Below the pieces are notes generated by a model. It was not told the DNA's origin and ran no database searches. It saw nothing but the letters and a program-made list of their open reading frames with translations. The translations under genes and the position numbers were made by a program. A stretch of 64,000 nucleotides of DNA from Pseudarthrobacter sp. BIM B-2242 (GTDB lineage: Bacteria; Actinomycetota; Actinomycetes; Actinomycetales; Micrococcaceae): the NCBI RefSeq assembly GCF_014764445.1, contig NZ_CP061721.1, positions 4,092,001 to 4,156,000 on the forward strand, given 5' to 3'. Positions 46,371-59,768 of this stretch are shown here, one piece after another (within the stretch, counting starts at the first letter, position 1; every line of letters starts with the position of its first letter).

Positions 46371-47497
46371 ATCAGCGTTTCCGCGATTTCCTGCTCCGAC
46401 GAACCGGCCCCACCCGTACCTGACACACCAGAAAGTGCGCCATTCTCAGGCTGTTGAAGAAGGGGGCTTGTCGCTATTTTCCCGCATCAGCGGCGGCGAC
46501 TCAGAAAACAATACACGCCCCCAACCCACACCGCAAATCCACCACCAACACCACCCCCAAACCCCCAAAAACCCCGCCAACACACCAAACCCGGACCCTC
46601 CCCAACGCAAAACAGGCCCCCACAGCCGGCATCCGACACTGTTCCCTGAATCACACCCCATGGTGCCTCCAAGCCAGCGGCGCTCCACCCCATTTCCTAT
46701 GGGTCACACCGAACCGTCACCGCAAGCGCCCGGCAAACTAGCCTGCCCCGTGGAAGACCGTCCCGGCCTTAACGGCCAGGCTGACCGGGGCAAGGCCTTC
46801 AGGCACGCTAACCAAGTCACCCAAACTAAGTTGGCTTTCCGCTCCAGGCGGGTATGCCCGCCGCCTGTCAGCCTGCGGGCATACCCGCCCTGATGTCGCG
46901 CACAGCGCCGGCGTCAACGACATGAGTCACACCGAAGAGGACCACTAAGCCTCGGATCGCGTTAGAGGTCTAGGGCCAAGACAACCAATGCAGAAATGCG
47001 GCTGCCCGATGGCGTATGCATCCTCCGCGGGTAAAATGAGGCGAAATTCGCCTATGAACGTACTCGTTCCGATAGAGGAGCCGGTTGTCGCGAGGCAGCC
47101 TGCTGATCTCCTTGCCGGCCGGTGGAACATAGCGATGGCGCTGACCAGCAAGGGATACGCCGGCTCGATGAGTGACGGCAGCCAGGCTGGCATGGAGCTT
47201 TTACCGGCCGCCCCCCAAGTTCGAGCCATTATTGCGGACGCCATTTGGCGCACCCGTACCAGTTAGGTCGCCAACGGCAGAACCCCTGCCGGCGACAACC
47301 GAGCCGGAGGCGAGATCCGCCGCCAACCGCAAGAGCCTGGCCAGATTCCCGTACCAGAGGCCCTCGACTGAGAGCCCGCGAACTGAACGTTCGTAATCCT
47401 GCCGCCTACCGGCGAACCGCTGGTTGTGGGGGCAACGGCGGCACGTACACCGGGCAGCCGCACAGGTGCTAGGCCAGCGAGCGAGGCCTGATCTGTG
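46371..47497. other. Non-coding spacer between rRNA operons (left part)
   Basis: I see no supportable gene over about 1.1 kb. It contains a motif shared with the operon 2 upstream region (GCGGCGACT-AGAAAACAATACAC near 46493-46515). It also has a strongly strand-asymmetric C/A-rich tract (about 46505-46620) with CCCCC runs, and a 14-bp hairpin at 46847-46889. One open frame of 92 codons (46988-47266, plus) has no ribosome site or family match and is not annotated. Confidence 0.6.
46847..46889. repeat. Perfect 14-bp inverted repeat
   Basis: GGCGGGTATGCCCG (46847-46860) and CGGGCATACCCGCC (46876-46889) flank a 15-base loop. No gene adjoins it. It could be a terminator relic or transposon end. 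Confidence 0.7.
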
Positions 47498-47936
47498 TCA
47501 CCGCTGCGCGTGGACCGACCCGAAGTAGCGCCTGCCGGACCTGAACACGATAGGTACGACGTCCATGCGCACCTCGTCGACCAGACCCGCGGCAAGCACC
47601 TGGCCGTCGACGAAGCGAAACGGCGCCGCGGCGTTCCACCCCTCAGAGTCACTCGGGCCGATGCGTCACCACGACCACATAGTCGGCCCCTGCCTGAGGC
47701 TTCCCGTCCCAGCCGTCCGCCGTGTCGAAAACGTGGCGGATGGCAACGGTCGCCCCGATCTGGGCCCAGTGCGCCCGGGTGTAGTCGGAGGACCGCTGCG
47801 ACACCTTCAAATGCCCCGTTATCGTCCGACCCACGTCACCGCTGGACAACCAATCGAACAGGCGTCCGGGCTTGTCGTTTCCGTCCGCGATGAACCCGTC
47901 CACCGACACCGAGCCGTACATGACCACCTTGCCCAT
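47498..47936 (-). pseudogene. RibD-C/dihydrofolate-reductase-like protein, broken
   Basis: Residues from ATG 47936 read MGKVVMYGSVSVDGFIADGN, then PGRLFDWLSSGDVGRTITGHLKVSQRSSDYTRAHWAQIGATVAIRHVFDTADGWDGKPQAGADYVVVVTHRPE and stop. This is the N-terminal two-thirds of the actinobacterial dihydrofolate reductase family (RibD C-terminal fold). In another frame further on come GWNAAAPFRFVDG and QVLAAGLVDEVRMDVVPIVFRSGRRYFGSV, which are the family's C-terminal segments. So there is at least one frameshift, and an internal deletion of roughly 25 residues between FVDG and QVLAAG. Confidence 0.82.
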
Positions 47937-48284
47937 GGGGGAGCTCTTTTATGCTTTGAGGTGCCCCGGATTAGCGCCTCAGTATCTCCGAAGTACCCCA
48001 TATCGGGGTGGGGTGGTCGTCGTTTACGGGGCTCCTCGGGAGGCACCGGGGTGTTTCCGGTTGTCGGTTGGGCGCCAGGGCCGACCGGCGCCGATCAACG
48101 GCAAACGCGCGGGGTGCCGGGTGATAGTTGCCCGCCGCAGCTGGCCGGGTCGTACTGGAACTGTCGGAGCTCTGGCGGGCATCGGCAGGCGACGGCGATC
48201 TTCGCGGCCCAACCGACTGCAGCTCCCGCGAGGGGCGTTCGAGAACGATGTAGCCACCGTTAGGTACCTTGGGCTTGGGCACGC
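47937..48284. other. Unassigned spacer
   Basis: About 350 bases between the broken reductase and the diverged repeat. Open frames exist on the minus strand (for example a segment reading PKPKVPNGGYIVLERPSREL) but I cannot assign them to a family, and they have no good start. It may be part of a decayed mobile element. Confidence 0.4.
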
Positions 48285-48432
48285 GCCGTCGATGACGGCG
48301 GCAACATCCGTCCGCTATCAAGGCACCGCTCCGATGCCACGACCGATTGTGGCTCCGCACATGTCGTCAAGATAGACGCTGTCACGACCTGCCTGCATGA
48401 CCTGGCCGAGCGGTACTGGCTAAGTCTTCGAC
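48285..48432. repeat. Diverged direct repeat, copy A (148 bp)
   Basis: It begins GCCGTCGATGACGGCGGCAA and ends TGGCTAAGTCTTCGAC. It matches 49378-49521 along its whole length at roughly 85 percent by eye. It lies just outside the stop-codon end of the broken transposase. Confidence 0.8.
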
Positions 48433-48450
48433 CTGACTTGGCTCATTTGC

Positions 48451-49377
48451 TTAGCGCGTGAGTTTCGGGTTGTGGAGGGCGTCGAGAATGGCCTGGTGCT
48501 CGGCGGCGATGTCCCGGGCAAAATGCCTGGTTGGCGCCGTTGATGGCGATGGTCGCTGATCACAGGGACCTGAGTTGTTTGATGACGTTACGAACTGCCA
48601 GGCCTGTCTTGTTCTGGACAGTCCGGGAGACCGCAATCGCGGTGAAAACGGTGGTCAGGTGCGCCTCGATAGCGTCGCGGGTGCGGTGGAACATGGGTCC
48701 GGCCCGCAAGTCTGTCTTGCTCATCCGGAACGACTGCTCGACGTGCCACCGGTCGTGGTAGGAGCCGATGACTTCCCCTGCGGCCATGATGTTTGCGGCG
48801 ATGTTCGTCACGTAGCCTTTCAGCCCGACGAATTGCCGGGCACGCGCTGTGAGGCTTCGTCCAGGCTCGGTTTCCCGCCGGCGGTACTGACGAACCATGG
48901 GGTCCGGGCTGATTTCTGTCCCTCGATGACCTCGCGGGCCCGGTTCTCCTGGGCCGTGAGCGGGGTGTTGTCATGGACGGCCCGTTTGCGGGAGTACGCC
49001 CGAACTGCCCGCCAGGAGCCGGGGTGCGCGGCAGGGTCCCAGACGGGTTCTGCGCGCAGGTCGGGTGGTTCTCGTTCGTATGGCCGGTCCTGGGAGTTGT
49101 GTGTCGATCAGTTGCCCGGCGCTGAACGCGTCGCCGTGCCAGCGGAAATGCGAGGCCAGGTCATTCGGCGCTTTCGTCATCCGGGAGCCGACGATGAACC
49201 GCAGGTTCGCCTCGTCCAGCTCGCGCAGGTTGCCCGCTGAGAGCATGCCGGCATCGGCGACAACGACCATGTCGGCCAAGCCGTGGCGGGCTTGGAACTG
49301 CTTGATGATCGGGACGATGGTCGCGGTTTCGGCCTTGTTGCCCTCGAAGCAGCCGATCTCCAGCGGGTGGGTAACGT
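48451..49377 (-). pseudogene. IS1634-type (IS4-like) transposase, truncated and frameshifted
   Basis: The 5' part reads LEIGCFEGNKAETATIVPII, then VVVADAGMLSAGNLRELDEA and FIVGSRMTKAPNDLASHFRW, typical IS1634-family sequence. After a frameshift near 49080 come PVWDPAAHPGSWRAV and TAQENRAREVIEGQKSARTP. After another near 48855 comes GLKGYVTNIAANIMAAGEVI with YHDRWHVEQSFRMSKTDLRA (catalytic-end helix). A stop codon follows KQLRSL at 48560, and the real C-terminus (HQAILDALHNPKLTR) continues in other frames to 48451. The N-terminal third is missing: homology ends exactly where direct repeat B begins. Confidence 0.85.
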
Positions 49378-49521
49378 GCCGTCGATGATGGAGGCAACAT
49401 CCGTCCCCTCTCAAGGCACTGCTCCGATGCAATGACCGATTATGGCTCCGGACATGTCGTCAAAACGCTGTCACGATCTGCCCGTATGACCTGGCCGAGC
49501 GGTACCGGCTAAATGTTCGAC
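49378..49521. repeat. Diverged direct repeat, copy B (144 bp)
   Basis: It begins GCCGTCGATGATGGAGGCAA and ends CGGCTAAATGTTCGAC. It is the partner of 48285-48432 and abuts the truncated N-terminal side of the transposase relic. Confidence 0.8.
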
Positions 49522-49575
49522 GGCGGTGCTGTGGGTGTGGGGCACTAGGCCTGTGCACCTCGGGGTTTTGCCCGC

Positions 49576-49625
49576 GTTGAGTGAGAGAGGGTCAGCGGTT
49601 TTCGCGCGTTAAGTGAGAGAGCGTT
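49576..49625 (-). repeat. Paired 32-bp repeat units downstream of rRNA operon 2
   Basis: On the minus strand AACGCTCTCTCACTTAACG (49625-49607) is followed 31-32 bases later by ACCCTCTCTCACTCAAC (49592-49576), with CGCGAAAACCGCTG between them. It is the same family as the units near 38807 and 40377 but in the opposite orientation. Confidence 0.78.
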
Positions 49626-49668
49626 GCAGGTGGGCTTGGTTTGGCCGGTTTTTTGGTGTGGTGGTTAA

Positions 49669-49706
49669 ATGTGGGAGACCCCCCGACACGTGTGTTGGGG
49701 GGTCTC
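49669..49706 (-). terminator. Terminator of rRNA operon 2
   Basis: The stem GAGACCCCCC / GGGGGGTCTC is identical to that after operon 1, 12 bases beyond the 5S 3' end. Identity with operon 1 ends just beyond it, near 49663. Confidence 0.9.
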
Positions 49707-49717
49707 GACCTAATGGT

Positions 49718-49837
49718 GTTCCGGCGGTGACCTACTCTCCCACACCCTCCCGGGTGCAGTACCATCGGCGCTGTGGGTCTTAGCTTCCGGGTTCGGAATG
49801 GGACCGGGCGTTTCCCCCACGCTATGACCGCCGTAAC
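49718..49837 (-). rRNA. rrf: 5S rRNA, operon 2
   Basis: About 120 nt, identical by eye to the 5S of operon 1, offset by 9,144 bases. Ends are defined in the same way by the terminal helix. Confidence 0.95.
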
Positions 49838-50073
49838 CCTTGCTCCGCACCCTGTCCTGGCTGTGCCGGGCGGGGTGGGAAATCTGTGGTTACAACATGC
49901 TTCCTGCCGGTGAGGGCAGGTGTGGTGTTGATTATTGTGTTGTGTTTTTTGTTCCCTGCAACAAATGGGTTTGTTGTTTGGGAACCACATAGTGGACGCA
50001 AGCAGTCTTGTTATCTTTGTACTCTCCCCATGGGTGTGAACGTCTTTTGAATCCGTTCACGAGGAGAGTGTGT

Positions 50074-55233
<5,160 letters not shown>

Positions 55234-55392
55234 AGTAAAACAAAAACGAACACAACACAGAAACCACGGAAATAACGCGGCAACCGCACTGCAAAATTTG
55301 AAACCAGCTGTAAAAACCAGACCACACCACAGGGGCGGCATGACCCGGCAAATTCAACCAATTCAATACAATAAATTGGTATCAACAAACTT

Positions 55393-55419
55393 GGCACACT
55401 ATTGAGTTCTCAAACAACA
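55393..55419 (-). promoter_or_regulatory. rRNA leader antitermination-type motif, operon 2
   Basis: The minus-strand TGTTGTTTGAGAACTCAATA followed by GTGTGCC is identical in sequence and position to the operon 1 leader element. Confidence 0.75.
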
Positions 55420-55480
55420 GACACACCCGGCACCACCACCAGCACTAAACAGCCGTGGATCGCTCCGGAGCAACTTTTCA

Positions 55481-55509
55481 AACTTACCCGGTTCCTCGCT
55501 GCGATGCAA
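55481..55509 (-). promoter_or_regulatory. rRNA promoter, operon 2
   Basis: The -35 is TTGCAT (minus strand, 55509-55504), with a 17-base spacer ending CCGGG and a -10 TAAGTT (55486-55481), then TGAAAAG. Sequence conservation with operon 1 fades within the spacer, so the -35/-10 elements are the conserved remainder. Confidence 0.75.
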
Positions 55510-55845
55510 ATCCATCTTTCAGGACCCGCATCAGCGGAAAACACATTCTCAACCCAATCTGAAGCGCTCGAAAGAACTACCAGAATTTGGTCTTGAATTT
55601 GGGGGTTTTTGCCATCCGCGGTTACCAGCTCTTCGCTGTCTCCCTGCGGCGACTTAGAAAACAATACACCCGCTGGCGCCCCACCGCAAATCATCCCCGG
55701 CAGAGGTCCTGTTCCCCGTGATTCCGCGGAAGATGCGGTCACTAGGCACCCAGGATAGGCGCCGCCGTCGTGCATTCCCTTTGTGTGGTGCAGCACAGGC
55801 ATGGATCCCGACAATCCGGAGCAAATGCACTTGCGGCGGTTAAAA
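55510..55845. other. Upstream region of rRNA operon 2
   Basis: No gene is visible. It shares decayed similarity with the region upstream of operon 1 (GCGGCGACTTAGAAAACAATACAC near 55645) and a CCGC-TGAT-GCGG palindrome (minus strand, near 55530; operon 1 counterpart near 46483 at a different distance from the promoter). It may hold upstream activating or additional promoter sequence. Confidence 0.5.
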
Positions 55846-55847
55846 GC

Positions 55848-55883
55848 AGAAGGGCCGGCAACCAAGCGGTTGCCGGCCCTTCT
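55848..55883 (-). terminator. Terminator of rpmB-rpmG-rpsN
   Basis: A perfect 16-bp stem, AGAAGGGCCGGCAACC / GGTTGCCGGCCCTTCT, has a four-base loop and is followed on the minus strand by GCTTTTAACC. It is 27 bases past the rpsN stop. Confidence 0.9.
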
Positions 55884-55910
55884 CAAGCAGCTGGAATCAG
55901 CGGTGCTGGA

Positions 55911-56216
55911 TTACCAGGAAGACTTGGTGATGCCCGGGAGCTCACCACGGTGAGCCATGTCGCGGAAGCGAACACGGGAGATACCGAACTTCTGGAAGGT
56001 ACCGCGGGGACGGCCGTCGATGATGTCGCGGTTACGCAGACGGATCGGGGACGCGTTGCGGGGCAGCTTCTGCAGGCCGAGGCGTGCAGCTTCGCGTGCT
56101 TCGTCGGTTGAGTTGGGGTCAACCAGGGCCTTCTTCAGCTCGAGGCGCTTTGCAGCGTAACGCTCAACGATGACCTTGCGCTGCTCATTGCGAGCAATCT
56201 TGGACTTCTTAGCCAT
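55911..56216 (-). CDS. rpsN: 30S ribosomal protein S14, long zinc-independent form
   Basis: This 101-aa S14 has the N-terminal [31 protein letters not shown], central [37 protein letters not shown] and C-terminal [13 protein letters not shown]. It is the long form without the two C-x-x-C zinc ligands of the short (61-aa) type. Actinobacteria commonly carry both and express the zinc-free form under zinc limitation. It is last in the rpmB-rpmG-rpsN operon, three bases downstream of rpmG. Confidence 0.95.
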   Translation of the reverse strand: MAKKSKIARNEQRKVIVERYAAKRLELKKALVDPNSTDEAREAARLGLQKLPRNASPIRLRNRDIIDGRPRGTFQKFGISRVRFRDMAHRGELPGITKSSW

Positions 56217-56219
56217 GGT

Positions 56220-56387
56220 TTAGCGCTCCTCTCGGAATTCGACGTGCTGGCGGATCTTGGGGTCGTACTTCTTCAGAACCATACGGTCCGGGTTGTTACG
56301 ACGGTTCTTACGCGTTACGTAGGTGTAACCCGTGCCCGCAGTCGACTTGAGCTTGATGATCGGACGTACGTCCTTGTCCTTAGCCAC
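56220..56387 (-). CDS. rpmG: 50S ribosomal protein L33, cysteine-free form
   Basis: This is a 55-aa protein read from GTG 56387: (M)[19 protein letters not shown], then [20 protein letters not shown] and [15 protein letters not shown]. None of the four zinc-binding cysteines of the C+ type are present. The GTG start overlaps the rpmB stop codon as TAGTG, so the genes are translationally coupled. Confidence 0.95.
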   Translation of the reverse strand: MAKDKDVRPIIKLKSTAGTGYTYVTRKNRRNNPDRMVLKKYDPKIRQHVEFREER

Positions 56388-56623
56388 TAGAGCTTCACCC
56401 CACGAGCCAGGATTGCGGCGACGACAACGTCGATGCCGCGTACGTCGATGGTCTTGATGCCACGAGCAGAAACCTGCAGCGTGACGTTACGGCGCAGGGA
56501 CGGAACCCAGTAGCGCTTCTTCTGAATGTTCGGATCGAACCGACGCTTGTTGCGGCGGTGCGAGTGCGAAATGCTGTGCCCAAAGCCCGGCTCGGCTCCG
56601 GTCACTTGGCAGTGTGCTGCCAT
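56387..56623 (-). CDS. rpmB: 50S ribosomal protein L28
   Basis: This 78-aa protein has [45 protein letters not shown] and [22 protein letters not shown], the L28 pattern. Only one cysteine is present, so the zinc ribbon is incomplete. GAGGAG precedes the ATG. It is the first gene of the rpmB-rpmG-rpsN operon. Confidence 0.95.
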   Translation of the reverse strand: MAAHCQVTGAEPGFGHSISHSHRRNKRRFDPNIQKKRYWVPSLRRNVTLQVSARGIKTIDVRGIDVVVAAILARGVKL

Positions 56624-56648
56624 GACTTCTCCTCAAGAATTGAAAGTA

Positions 56649-56676
56649 ATGATCCGCATATCTGCTGCAGGATCAT
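56649..56676. promoter_or_regulatory. Inverted repeat upstream of rpmB
   Basis: ATGATCC (56649-56655) and GGATCAT (56670-56676) form a perfect seven-base dyad with a 14-base spacer, 26 bases upstream of rpmB. Zinc-independent ribosomal genes are often Zur-regulated, but this dyad is not a convincing match to a Zur box. The remaining gap to 56951 holds the divergent promoters and no gene. Confidence 0.4.
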
Positions 56677-56951
56677 GCGTCTGAGTGCGACCCAAAATGA
56701 TCAGGGTGAACGGTTAGTCACGCAACTTGAGCCCCTAACTACCGGCTACCCTGGAGAAATTTACCGGGCCACCGGAGCAATTGCGCACGCTCCGCGCACT
56801 TAGCGCCTACCAAGTCTACGAGTTCACGCAATTAAAGACCAATCCTGGCTCGGACGGTGTATAAGGTAGCCGGCGCTGGTGCCAGGCATTCATAGCTGGC
56901 GGACCGCTATTTTCACAGCTGAATGAAAGCTTCGGTGCCCATCGTTGAAGC

Positions 56952-58421
56952 ATGAAGACACAGCTCCAGCCGGCCAATCCGGCGCTAAGCCGTTCCGGCC
57001 ACACAGAGCCGTTCTCCGCCGGACGTCCCGCTCCGGGCCGGTTCGCGCGGCAGCACCGGCAGCGGACGCTCCGCGCCGATGCCCTGACCGTCATCGCCTG
57101 CAGTTCCGTGGCAGCCGCCGTGGCATTGTGGTTGGCCGACGGCGGCGCAACAGTAATCAATTCGCCCGCTTCCGCGGTGACCGCCGCGGGCATCGTGGCG
57201 GGGTTGGCCGGCATGGACGTTGTCCTGCTGATGCTCCTCCTGGCGGCCAGGATCCCGGTGGTGGACCGAACCTTCGGCCATGATCGCGCCCTGGAATTCC
57301 ACCGCAGGCTGGGCAAACCATCGTTGTACCTGCTTCTGGCGCATGGGCTGCTGCTCGCCGCGGGGTACGGCATGGCAGAAGGGCTGGACCCCGTCAGTGA
57401 GTCGGTTGCTTTGTGGACGCTGGTTCCGGACATGTGGCTGGCCTTTGTCTCCATCGGCCTGTTCATCGGTGTGGTGATCACCTCGCTCGTGGCCGTCCGA
57501 CGCCGTTTCCCCTACGAATTCTGGTACGTCGTCCACCTGCTGACGTATGCCGCCGTCGGCAGTTCCCTCCCCCACCAGTTCAGCGTGGGCGGGTTGTTCG
57601 CCGAGGGAACCTGGCAGCGGTGGTACTGGCTGGCAGTCTGCACCGCAACCGGCGCGGCCCTCCTCTACTACCGTGTTGCACGGCCCCTGATGGCCACGTG
57701 CCGGCACCAGCTCACCGTCAGCCGGGTGACCGGTGTGGCCCCTGGCGTCGTGAACATTGAGATGACCGGCCGGGACCTTGACAGGCTCGCCGGGAACGGC
57801 GGACGGTTCCTCGTCTGGCGCTTCCTCGCCCCGGGCTTCTGGTGGCATCCGCACCCCTTCAGCCTGTCAGCCGAACCGCTGGCGCCGGGGCGGGACGGCA
57901 AGTCAGCCCTCCGCATCACGGTCCGGAACCTTGGCCGCGGCTCGGCCCGACTCATGAGACTGCGGCCGGGCACGAAGGTGGCCGTGGAAGGACCGTACGG
58001 AATGTTCGGCACAGCTGCGCGCACCAGGGAAAAGGTGGTGATGATCGGAGCGGGCATTGGCATCACCCCGCTGCGCGCCCTGCTGGAAAGCACGCCATTC
58101 GCCCCCGGGAACGCCACCATCCTGCTGCGCGGGCACAGCGAACAGGAGCTCTATCTGGGCTCCGAGATCCTCGAACTCTGTGAGGACCGCGGTGCCAGGC
58201 TGTTCCATCTGACCGGTCCGCGCGTTCAGTGGGACACCAACAGCTGGTTGCCCGAGGATGCCGTCCGCGCCGGCTACAACGTGGCCTCGTACGCACCGGA
58301 CATTGCTGATTCGGACGTCTACATCTGCGGGCCGCAAGCCTGGGCCCGCAACGTCATCTCCGCTACCCACGCTGCCGGCGTCGGGACGGACCAAATCCAT
58401 CACGAAAGGTTCGACTGGTGA
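56952..58421 (+). CDS. Ferric-reductase-like transmembrane oxidoreductase (ferredoxin-reductase type)
   Basis: This 489-aa membrane flavoprotein has a six-helix ferric-reductase-like haem domain with His in HRRLGKPSLYLLLAHGLLL and VVHLLTYAAVGSSLPHQF. A cytoplasmic reductase follows: FAD motif HPHPFSLSAEP, FAD/NAD region VEGPYGMFG, NAD loop MIGAGIGITPLRALL, and C-terminal DVYICGPQAW. It would move electrons from NAD(P)H across the membrane. It overlaps the FMN-binding protein gene by four bases (GTGA), and ApbE follows, so the likely acceptor is the flavinylated partner. Confidence 0.9.
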   Translation: MKTQLQPANPALSRSGHTEPFSAGRPAPGRFARQHRQRTLRADALTVIACSSVAAAVALWLADGGATVINSPASAVTAAGIVAGLAGMDVVLLMLLLAARIPVVDRTFGHDRALEFHRRLGKPSLYLLLAHGLLLAAGYGMAEGLDPVSESVALWTLVPDMWLAFVSIGLFIGVVITSLVAVRRRFPYEFWYVVHLLTYAAVGSSLPHQFSVGGLFAEGTWQRWYWLAVCTATGAALLYYRVARPLMATCRHQLTVSRVTGVAPGVVNIEMTGRDLDRLAGNGGRFLVWRFLAPGFWWHPHPFSLSAEPLAPGRDGKSALRITVRNLGRGSARLMRLRPGTKVAVEGPYGMFGTAARTREKVVMIGAGIGITPLRALLESTPFAPGNATILLRGHSEQELYLGSEILELCEDRGARLFHLTGPRVQWDTNSWLPEDAVRAGYNVASYAPDIADSDVYICGPQAWARNVISATHAAGVGTDQIHHERFDW

Positions 58422-58933
58422 AAGCACGGGGAGCTTTATCCGCAGCAATCGCCTCCGCCGGGATCCTCGTGGCCGGCTGGCAGGCCGGCACCCAGGTCGC
58501 GGGCGTCAGCACCACCACCAGCAGTACGACGGCGGCAGGCACCGGCGGTGCCGCGCCCACCGGCGGTGCCGCGCCCTCCAGCGGTGCGGCATCCTCCGGT
58601 ACGTCGGGCCCCTCTGGTTCTCCCGCGGACTCCGGCTCCTCCAGCAGCGCATCCGCTGCAGGAACGTACACAGGATCGGTGGTGCAAACAAGGTTCGGCG
58701 CAGTGCAGGTTCAGATCGCGGTCAACGCCGGAAAGATCACTGAGGTCACTGCCCTTCAGCTGACCGACGACGACCGTAAATCCATTCAGATCAGCAACCG
58801 GGCCGCCCCGCTGCTGCGAAGTGAGGTCCTGGCTGCACAGTCTGCGCAGGTCAAGACCATCAGCGGCGCCACTGTCACCAGCAACGCGTACCTCTCGTCC
58901 CTACAGGCAGCCATCGATGCCGCGAACCTTTGA
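58418..58933 (+). CDS. Secreted/anchored FMN-binding domain protein
   Basis: This 171-aa protein starts at GTG 58418. An N-terminal signal or anchor (GALSAAIASAGILVAGWQAG) is followed by about 50 residues of Ser/Thr/Gly/Ala linker and a single FMN_bind domain (TYTGSVVQTRFGAVQVQIAV ... VKTISGATVTSNAY). The SGAT motif (S149-T152) matches the ApbE target pattern, with T152 the expected covalent FMN site. It lies between the transmembrane reductase and ApbE with overlapping ends on both sides, so it should be an extracytoplasmic electron carrier. Confidence 0.88.
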   Translation: MKARGALSAAIASAGILVAGWQAGTQVAGVSTTTSSTTAAGTGGAAPTGGAAPSSGAASSGTSGPSGSPADSGSSSSASAAGTYTGSVVQTRFGAVQVQIAVNAGKITEVTALQLTDDDRKSIQISNRAAPLLRSEVLAAQSAQVKTISGATVTSNAYLSSLQAAIDAANL

Positions 58934-59750
58934 GAGCTCATCCTCGGCTGAGCCCCCGCACCCGAGGCCGCGCCTGAAGGCCGGGACATTCCGCAGCATG
59001 GGCACGGTGGTCAGCCTGACCATGCCGGTGGACGCATCCGCAGGAGGCGCCTCAGCCGAGGATGAGCCTCCAAGGGCCACCGCCGTCGTCGAACGCATTT
59101 TCGGTGAACTGGATCAGACGTTCAGCCTGTACCGCACGGATTCGGAGGCGAGCCGCCTGGCGCGCGGCGAGCTGTCGCTGCGCGATGCGTCGGCCGGTAT
59201 GCGCAGACGGTACGAGGACGCGCTGGAGTGGCGGCTCCGCACCGAAGGCGCGTTCACGCCGGAAAGACCGGACGGTGCGCTGGACCTTTCCGGGCTCATC
59301 AAGGCGTACGCGATCCACGAGGCGGGTGCGTCGCTGCTGGCGCTCGGACGCCCGGACTGGTGCCTGAACGCAGGCGGGGACGTCCTGGTCAGCGGCTCTC
59401 CCGCGCCGGGAACCGCAGAGCCGTGGGAGGCCGGGATCGTGGATCCCGCTGACCGCGGCGTTCTGCTCGCCGGCTACCCCCTGGGCGGACGACGGCGGCA
59501 CGCGGCGCTGGCGACGTCGGGTTCCGCTGAGCGGGGGGACCACATTTGGAGTGGCACCTCGAAAAAGAAGGCCTTTGTCCAGGTGTCGGTTGCCGCTGCG
59601 GACATGGAGACAGCCGACGTCCTGGCCACGGCGATCGTTGCAGGTGGCCTACCCATGCTGGACAGGGCCACGGCCCACTGGGACATCGCCGTCCTGGCAG
59701 TGGGCCCGGACGGTGCCCTGCTGGGGACTCCGGACTTCCGCGGTCAGTAA
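58917..59750 (+). CDS. apbE: FAD:protein FMN transferase (ApbE family)
   Basis: This 277-aa enzyme attaches FMN covalently to a Thr/Ser of FMN-binding proteins. Family landmarks are FRSMGTVVSLTMP, DQTFSLYRTDSEASRLARGE, GALDLSGLIKAYAIHEAGASLL (D-L-x-G-x-x-K-G-like, here KAY), CLNAGGDVLVSG, ALATSGSAERGDHIW and the metal-site ADVLATAIVAGG. It is rather short for the family. The start is taken as ATG 58917, overlapping the FMN-binding gene by 17 bases. The substrate is most likely the adjacent protein. Confidence 0.88.
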   Translation: MPRTFESSSSAEPPHPRPRLKAGTFRSMGTVVSLTMPVDASAGGASAEDEPPRATAVVERIFGELDQTFSLYRTDSEASRLARGELSLRDASAGMRRRYEDALEWRLRTEGAFTPERPDGALDLSGLIKAYAIHEAGASLLALGRPDWCLNAGGDVLVSGSPAPGTAEPWEAGIVDPADRGVLLAGYPLGGRRRHAALATSGSAERGDHIWSGTSKKKAFVQVSVAAADMETADVLATAIVAGGLPMLDRATAHWDIAVLAVGPDGALLGTPDFRGQ

Positions 59751-59768
59751 CCTGCCAGGACTTTCACT

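Noticed and set aside
46988..47266. 92-codon open frame between the rRNA operons
   Set aside because: No ribosome binding site, no family resemblance, and it lies in a decaying non-coding segment.
56649..56676. Zur box upstream of rpmB
   Set aside because: The dyad ATGATCC-N14-GGATCAT has the wrong spacing and sequence for the usual actinobacterial Zur palindrome.
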